Shown in pieces: positions 58,601 to 64,000 of a stretch of 64,000 bases of DNA. The notes beneath the pieces were generated by a model. That model searched no databases. It saw only the letters and a program-made list of their open reading frames with translations, and was not told where the DNA came from. The DNA is taken from positions 161,596,367 to 161,660,366 of the forward strand of contig JBOZIK010000001.1 of assembly GCA_051453625.1 (NCBI GenBank). The letters are read 5' to 3'. This DNA is from Welwitschia mirabilis. Taxonomy: Eukaryota > Gnetophyta > Gnetopsida > Welwitschiales. The position numbers and the translations under genes were made by a program. Numbering within the stretch: position 1 is the stretch's first letter; every line of letters begins with the position of its first letter.

Positions 58601-60339
58601 TACACATCACAAGAAGATAAAAGTGATGGTAGGATAAAACATCATTCTTAGCTCTAGGAAAGAGTGCATGTACTTATTCACATGCTTATTTATTTCATTA
58701 TGTATAGAATCTATCAATCGTACAATACAAAGAAGAAGATGTCTATTCATAATATTGTATATCTATCACATTTACTAAAAATTTAAATAAGTACATAAGA
58801 TGTAAAATATATTATTACATCCTTTTAAAATTTTCAATTCATTAGTTTTACCATGTGATTTGAATTTCTTATGTAATGGGATTATATAGTTTTAATATTT
58901 GGATAACTTTTAATTTTGAATTTCTTTTCTCATAAAAATGTTCACAACATAATTATTATCATTGTCATCTTGAATTATGAAAACTAAGGTTAACTACTTA
59001 AAATACCATTTTATTTCGACAAGGCATTTGCAAAAAAAGATTCATCATTTAATTAAAAGATTAATTTGTATAATATCCATGTAATAAAGGTTTACAAAAA
59101 GTGGGGTATGACAATTAAATAGTTTAGTTAGTCACTAAAATGACTATTGAAAGCATTCCTAGCTAATCTAATTGATCCCAATAGCTTTAACAATAGAGAA
59201 TTCACTCCAGCAATAGTTATAAATAAGCTTTCGATATCCTGCATTGAATTTGATACTTATACTACCTTCCTTTAACACTTGATTATTCAATTTGTATAAG
59301 CCAAAATTTATAAAGTGATATACAACTCTCATTGCTTTGTTATCATCATCTTTTACCTCTATACTACTTTCCATCTCTCAATTAGGAACATTATTAGACC
59401 ATTATATATTGGAGCATTGCATTATGACCATCTTGAGGCTAGTCGTAATATCCCATCCTACTAGTGGAAGACCACCGTTAAGTCCCATTTGAAGTATGGA
59501 GCTTTGAAGCACTCATAATAAAGGCAAATAGGCTTGTTTTATGTCTCTTATGTTCCATCTTCCATTAGTTAGCTCTAATCTTATATTATTTCTTTACTGT
59601 AATAGCTTGAATTGGTTATTATCATGGATACACATACTTTCTATTAAACATTACACATTGATGCAATATTAGATATTAGAATTAAGTAATTTAGTTTAAA
59701 TAGTATACATACACAATAGGTAAAACAAGTGAAAGATAAATATAGCTTTTCTATTCACCCCTTTCCTTTAGGAAAGCTAATCCTAACAAAGGGTGCATTG
59801 ATCTTAAACCTTTGAATCATTATTGTAGCAACTGTTGATATTCATTTGTAATAGGATATTGATAATTGATGGTGATTTGTGTCCTTAACGATTTTTATTA
59901 TTGTTGATATTTCTCTAGGTCTTATTGTTAGGACTCAAATGATGTTCACTCAAGTAAAATATGAGTATTTTAACCATCTCGACTACATGATTCTATGTTT
60001 TATTTCTTTTGTCATTATTATGTGTCATATTTGATAAGGTGTCTTCTCTTTTCTATTGAAATGAATTTCATCCAATATGTAGTCATTATAATCTTTCTAA
60101 TATAATTAGAATCATAATAAGCTTAACATTTATAATTAATTTTATGCTAAATTTTAACATTTTTATTGCTCTATGTTATCTTTAGATGAACCCTTTACCA
60201 TAAGCATAATATTCAATTTTACCTTAAACCCCTTAACTTGCAATCCTTATTTAATCAATTCTTGCAACTTTAGTATCATTCATATGTTCCCTCTTTAAGA
60301 ACAATGTTCTTTTACTTGTAATTTAGGTTTGTTATACTA
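58601..60339. other. Intergenic or decayed element DNA, no readable domain
   Basis: The part near 59400-60330 should hold the copia integrase, given the RT that follows, but no motif was legible. Confidence 0.35.
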
Positions 60340-61490
60340 TAGTTGCAGCTTTGTAAGATGAAAGAGGATCTTTATAGCTTGAATAAGACCCTAGGGCTTG
60401 GTTGAAGAGAATTCTTAATTTTTTATGTGATACTTGGATTTAAAGCCTGCACTAACAAGCCTAATATCTATGTTTGTAAAAATTCTTAGGGAAATATTTA
60501 TGTTAACTTTATGTGGAAGATCTAATATTTTCCTTTCCTCTATACATATGATTCAATGGTTTAAGACTTGAGTGATCAATCAATTTGATTAACACATTTA
60601 CAAAATCTTTGATATTTCCTAGGTACAGTTTGATGATGGAGATGGTGGATTATTCTTTTTTTAAAGGAAACATCCTCTTGATCTGTTATACAAATTTGAC
60701 ATGAATGATTGCAAACCAATTTTTGCTAATATTGGATCCAAATTTAAAATTGTATGAGGATCACCTATTACAAATTTGGCTAAGTATATGTCTATGCTAG
60801 AATCTTGGTTGTATCTAAAGAACACTAGACATAACTTGACATTTGTAATGCATTATGTTTTATAGTTTATGTTATAATGTTATAAACATCATTTATGTTT
60901 ATTAAGATATATATTTGAAATGCATTACTTCTTTAGGCATATTATATTAGAAACAATAATATCTTTTGATTTCAGTTTGCTATTATGCTAATTGGGAAAG
61001 TGATATTGGTACTCAATAACACACCTCAAGTATCTTGTTTCTTTGGAAGTAATCATTTCCTAGAAAATTCTATTAGGTAGAACATTAGTGCTCTCACAAC
61101 CATAGAAATTGAGAATATGTCTTTAGTACAAAATGTTCAAAATGTGTTAGGGTTATAAAGTATTTTGTTTGAGTTGCATGTTCCTTCTAAGATATTATCA
61201 ATGTTTATGTAGATAGTTTACTTATAACTAGTGCTTATAATCTTGTTTCTCATATGGTATATAAACATAGTAATATTCAATATTACTTTGTTAGAGAATA
61301 AGTATCTATAAGAGCAATTAGACTTATCTCCACTCTTATTGGATAAAGCTGCTACTTTTTTGAGTCTTTTTTGCATAATAGATTTCCTCCTCATCATTAG
61401 TGATTGGCTTTTGAGTACTTAGAAGAAATAGTATTCGAAAGCTACCCAATCAATGTTGCTACGGAAAAATCATACTCCTTGACAAATAAG
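60340..61490 (+). pseudogene. Ty1/copia reverse transcriptase and RNase H relic
   Basis: LQLCKMKEDLYSLNKTLGL at 60343 matches 'VCKLKKALYGLKQAPRAW'. ILGFKACTNKPNIYVCKNS follows (family: LGF.RC..D.N.Y). The linker with LLYKFDMNDCKPIFANIGS (about 60695-60750) matches 'LL.RF.M..CKPI.TP...G'. NLAKYMSMLESWLYLKNTRH matches 'KYRSMVGSLMYLT.TRPD'. RNase H gives CYANWESDIGTQ, ISALTTIEIENMSLVQNVQ and LGL-SILFELHVPS, matching 'D.DWAGD..D..ST' and 'SS.EAEY.A...A..E..WLR.LL.EL'. The YVDD box is not legible. The order RT-RNase H with copia signatures separates it from the gypsy relics. No LTR was identified. Confidence 0.75.
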
Positions 61491-62123
61491 AACACTACTA
61501 AAGATCCTTCATGTGTTTGGGGATGACCCCAAGGAAAGTCTTCTTGTTGGCTTGAGTTCACTGTAAGAGCAGATTTAATAACCCTCGTATGCTAAGATTA
61601 TTATTTGTCATTATGAGTTTGCTGTGAATAATATTTTCAATCACATAAACCCTTCATTATAAGTTACATCCAAGGGTTCTTTTTGTTATCATTGTTTACT
61701 TTCTTTTTCATATTTATTGTTTAGTGATAAAACTTCTTTCATTGTATGTTTTTACCTTTCTTGAAATATCATTCTTGATCATTTGATGAATGTTGCAATA
61801 TTATCCTTTCTATACACAAAGAATACATGTGCTACAATTTTCTTATGAATGCATGTTAAAAAAAATAAAGAAAGAAATTGTGTTTTATTTTATGTTTATA
61901 AATTTTAACTTTTTAATGTTTACGAATTTTTATTTTTTAATATTTTTTGGATTTTAGAGAAAATCTTATAAACTCAAGGGAAAACTATTATAACACATAT
62001 AGAAGCCATAAGCCAAGTTGGACATAATGTGGAATTCTAAAAAGCATGGATTTTTCAAATATTATTTAATTAATCTTTTGCCAAAACAACAAAGAACCTT
62101 TAATTAGAAATAAAAATAATGGA

Positions 62124-62133
62124 NNNNNNNNNN
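62124..62133. other. Assembly gap of 10 N
   Basis: Ten unknown bases in AT-rich sequence. Confidence 0.99.
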
Positions 62134-62296
62134 TTAAATTTAATCCTTACGCATCAAATCAATGTCAAGAAATTATTGTTTTTTTGTTTAAAATTTTAAA
62201 TGATATTTATGCTTTTAGTGAGTGTACCTCCTCTTGAAAGTACTTAAAAAATACAACCACCTTGATTGTATGAAGAAAGATTTAATCATAGTCTAT

Positions 62297-62460
62297 TCGT
62301 ACATGCTGTGATCGTACATGCTGTGATTTTGATATGTAATGTGATTTTCAAATCATTGTGATTTTGATATGGAATGTTTTTTAAAACATTCTTAGATGAT
62401 AACATAATGATTTTGATGAGATTTAATTATTGTCTCTCATACAAGACGTGATTTTGATAC
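62297..62460. repeat. Small direct repeats
   Basis: TCGTACATGCTGTGA occurs twice in tandem (62297-62311 and 62312-62326). GTGATTTTGATAT or a close variant recurs at 62323, 62341, 62358 and 62448. Confidence 0.8.
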
Positions 62461-63119
62461 ATCAACATATCATAATGAGAATAATTTACTCTCACATTTT
62501 GTATGATAATCTAGTGATCTTATAATTATTACATTATTAGCAATGATTATAGTCATTTTTCGCATGTACCCTTTCTCCATCATGATACGGAATGCCTCGA
62601 CAACTAAACGCGTCACTTGTCACTCTTGACCCCCTAAGGTTGGGGAACCAACTTCAATGTAGCCTTTTGACCTTACTCAAACTAGAAGTTGTGAAACCAC
62701 GTGATATTTTTGGAAACAAATTATAATCATTTTCATTTATTTCTTAAATTTAGCTCTCGATCTTAATGAATACAAATACTAAATTTATCTTAATGATGGA
62801 ACTCATTTTTCTCTATTTACATGAAGTTGACATTGAAGTTGTGTTGATAGATATTACTGAGTAATATTTAATATTCATGAACATTACTCATCTTAACAAT
62901 ACGAATGTAACATAAACGAATAATAAGAGCAGCAAGAAGCGTCGGTGTGATGGTTCAAGAGATGAGCAAACACATGATAATATCTTGGATGTAAATTGCA
63001 TGTGACGCAAATACCCTCTCGATCATTCACAGAACCATTAAAACGCCTTTGAAATACCCTCATGATTTGACATTGACCAAACCCAAACTCCCATACACCG
63101 ATTTACATCTGTAAATTTG

Positions 63120-63800
63120 GTAGTTAAAGCCCTCCGACGAGCGAGTGATAAGCCATAATGTCATTCACAATGGCGACACACCAGTCATCGTCCCTGGAAA
63201 GCGAAGGTGCTTTGCTTTCTCTCTCTTTCGCTTTCCCTTTTTCTCCTCCAAAAGCACACCCGCGCAGTGCTTGCTCACAAAAGGCATTCTAATCCCCATC
63301 TACTTTTCCCAACTCCCCCTCTCCAAAATCCCGTTACTCTTCATAGCAAGTATAACGTTGGGGAATCTTTTTATAAAGCTAAAAAGCAAAGCCCTCAAAA
63401 GTTCCCCTTCGCCACTAAACACATCACATCATATCTATCCCGCGTAGCGACAACCGCAAAGAGATTCCTCCGCTTTCTCTCAAAGCCAAAATAATTCAAC
63501 AACTCAAATAATTCGCCACAATTCCGATAAACACAGTTTCCACGTCGCACGAAAAACAAAATACTGTGTTAACCCTGTCTCCGTTGGCTTAAGGATAATC
63601 GCTCGGTTTTCTGTAATTTCCCAAAAAACGGTCGAGAGTGCGACACGCGCACGCTGTCGTTATGCGCGGAAGCCGGCTAACAGCTCATCCCAAAACCTTC
63701 GACGAACGTTACAAACATTTGTAAGATGTTATTAACGTAACACCTTCAGTTAAACCACAGTTCTGCTTAATTCCGTTTGTAATAAATTACGTATCAGAAT
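63120..63800. promoter_or_regulatory. CpG-retaining, genic-looking region with TATA-like site
   Basis: GC and CpG rise abruptly from about 63120 (cctccgacgagcgag) and CT-rich sequence follows. TATAAAG lies at 63372-63378. Two overlapping plus-strand frames (63145-63447 and 63207-63494) are open but have no recognised domain and look like Ser/Leu/Phe-rich translations of CT-rich leader. 'gcgacacgcgcacgctgtcg' lies at about 63637-63656. I read it as promoter or 5' untranslated DNA of a gene to the right, or a lost first exon. Confidence 0.45.
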
Positions 63801-63880
63801 ATTTATATTTATTTAATATAGTTTGTAGTTTTATATACAATGTTGAGCCACGCATCCACTGCCGGAAAGTTAACATCCGG

Positions 63881-63886
63881 CACGTG
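63881..63886. promoter_or_regulatory. G-box CACGTG (ABRE-like CACGTGG)
   Basis: CACGTGG stands ~80 bp upstream of a TATA-like TATATACA (63962-63969). It is flanked by the near-palindrome GCCGGA...TCCGGC with a central GTTAAC (63861-63881). G-boxes bind bZIP and bHLH factors in light, stress and abscisic-acid responses. Its role here is inferred from position. Confidence 0.45.
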
Positions 63887-63961
63887 GAAGCGGCAACGTA
63901 CACTCGGCGTGCAATAACCAAACGGTCTGACCTCCCTTTGCTTGCTCAAGTATGCAAATTC

Positions 63962-64000
63962 TATATACAAATACAAATACAAATACAAATACAGCAACAA
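63962..64000 (+). promoter_or_regulatory. TATA-like site and ACAAAT hexamer repeat at the window edge
   Basis: TATATACA is followed by four to five ACAAAT units and 'acagcaacaa', which resembles a plant 5' leader. If real, transcription would start at or just past the window end and run to the right. Simple sequence could equally produce this pattern. Confidence 0.35.

Overview
The window is nuclear DNA of a seed plant with a large, AT-rich, repeat-dominated genome. It holds plant-type Ty3/gypsy (Athila/Tat-like and Tekay/Del-like), Ty1/copia, L1-type LINE and CACTA elements, has no bacterial operons or CRISPR, and contains five N-filled scaffold gaps. The species cannot be named from the sequence. 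I see no intact protein-coding gene. CpG is strongly depleted in the element-derived DNA. In the decayed reading frames most stops stand where the family has Gln or Trp, as expected of old, methylated, deaminated transposon sequence. Domain calls below come from reading frames by eye with frame changes tolerated, so boundaries are approximate.

Layout. 1-6622: most of a non-autonomous LTR retrotransposon (3' part of the 5' LTR, tRNA-Asp-type PBS, decayed gag-like ORF, PPT, 3' LTR), inserted into a minus-strand CACTA transposase relic (6623-7130). 7131-14740: no recognisable gene, but a dispersed repeat pair, a 59-bp tandem duplication, a CT/AT microsatellite, nested inverted repeats and a striking array with ~100-bp and ~86-bp monomers (13780-14470). 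14745-17130: L1-type LINE ORF2 relic. 17745-21900: minus-strand Ty3/gypsy element (gag, PR, RT, IN) with an LTR-like repeat Y at its 3' side. 22800-29000: plus-strand Athila/Tat-like element with gag, PR, RT, RNase H and IN. 29531-31258: decayed coding sequence on the opposite strand. 32118-34025: another decayed, apparently intron-containing coding sequence of unknown identity. 36950-38015: second Y repeat. 39092-39190: tRNA-derived retroposon. 40590-47745: second Athila-type pol, split inside RNase H by repeat X1 (41574-46238), which is flanked by a near-perfect 5-bp duplication. 47975-48376: 201-bp tandem duplication. 48590-49760: GC-richer, gene-like island. 50506-53352: X2, an inverted copy of X1. 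57620-58600: third Y repeat. 60340-61490: Ty1/copia RT and RNase H relic. 63120-64000: CpG-retaining, promoter-like DNA that probably belongs to a gene beyond the right edge.

How the parts relate. Almost everything is nested retroelement debris. The non-autonomous element at 1-6622 shares a ~135-bp 3' internal block with the Athila/Tat-like element at 23-29 kb, which suggests a partner relationship. X1 and X2 form a long inverted repeat. Three CpG-retaining islands (45450-46210, 48590-49960, 63120-64000) stand out from the decayed background and are the likeliest places for genic sequence. Two of them contain degenerate P-loop-like peptides.
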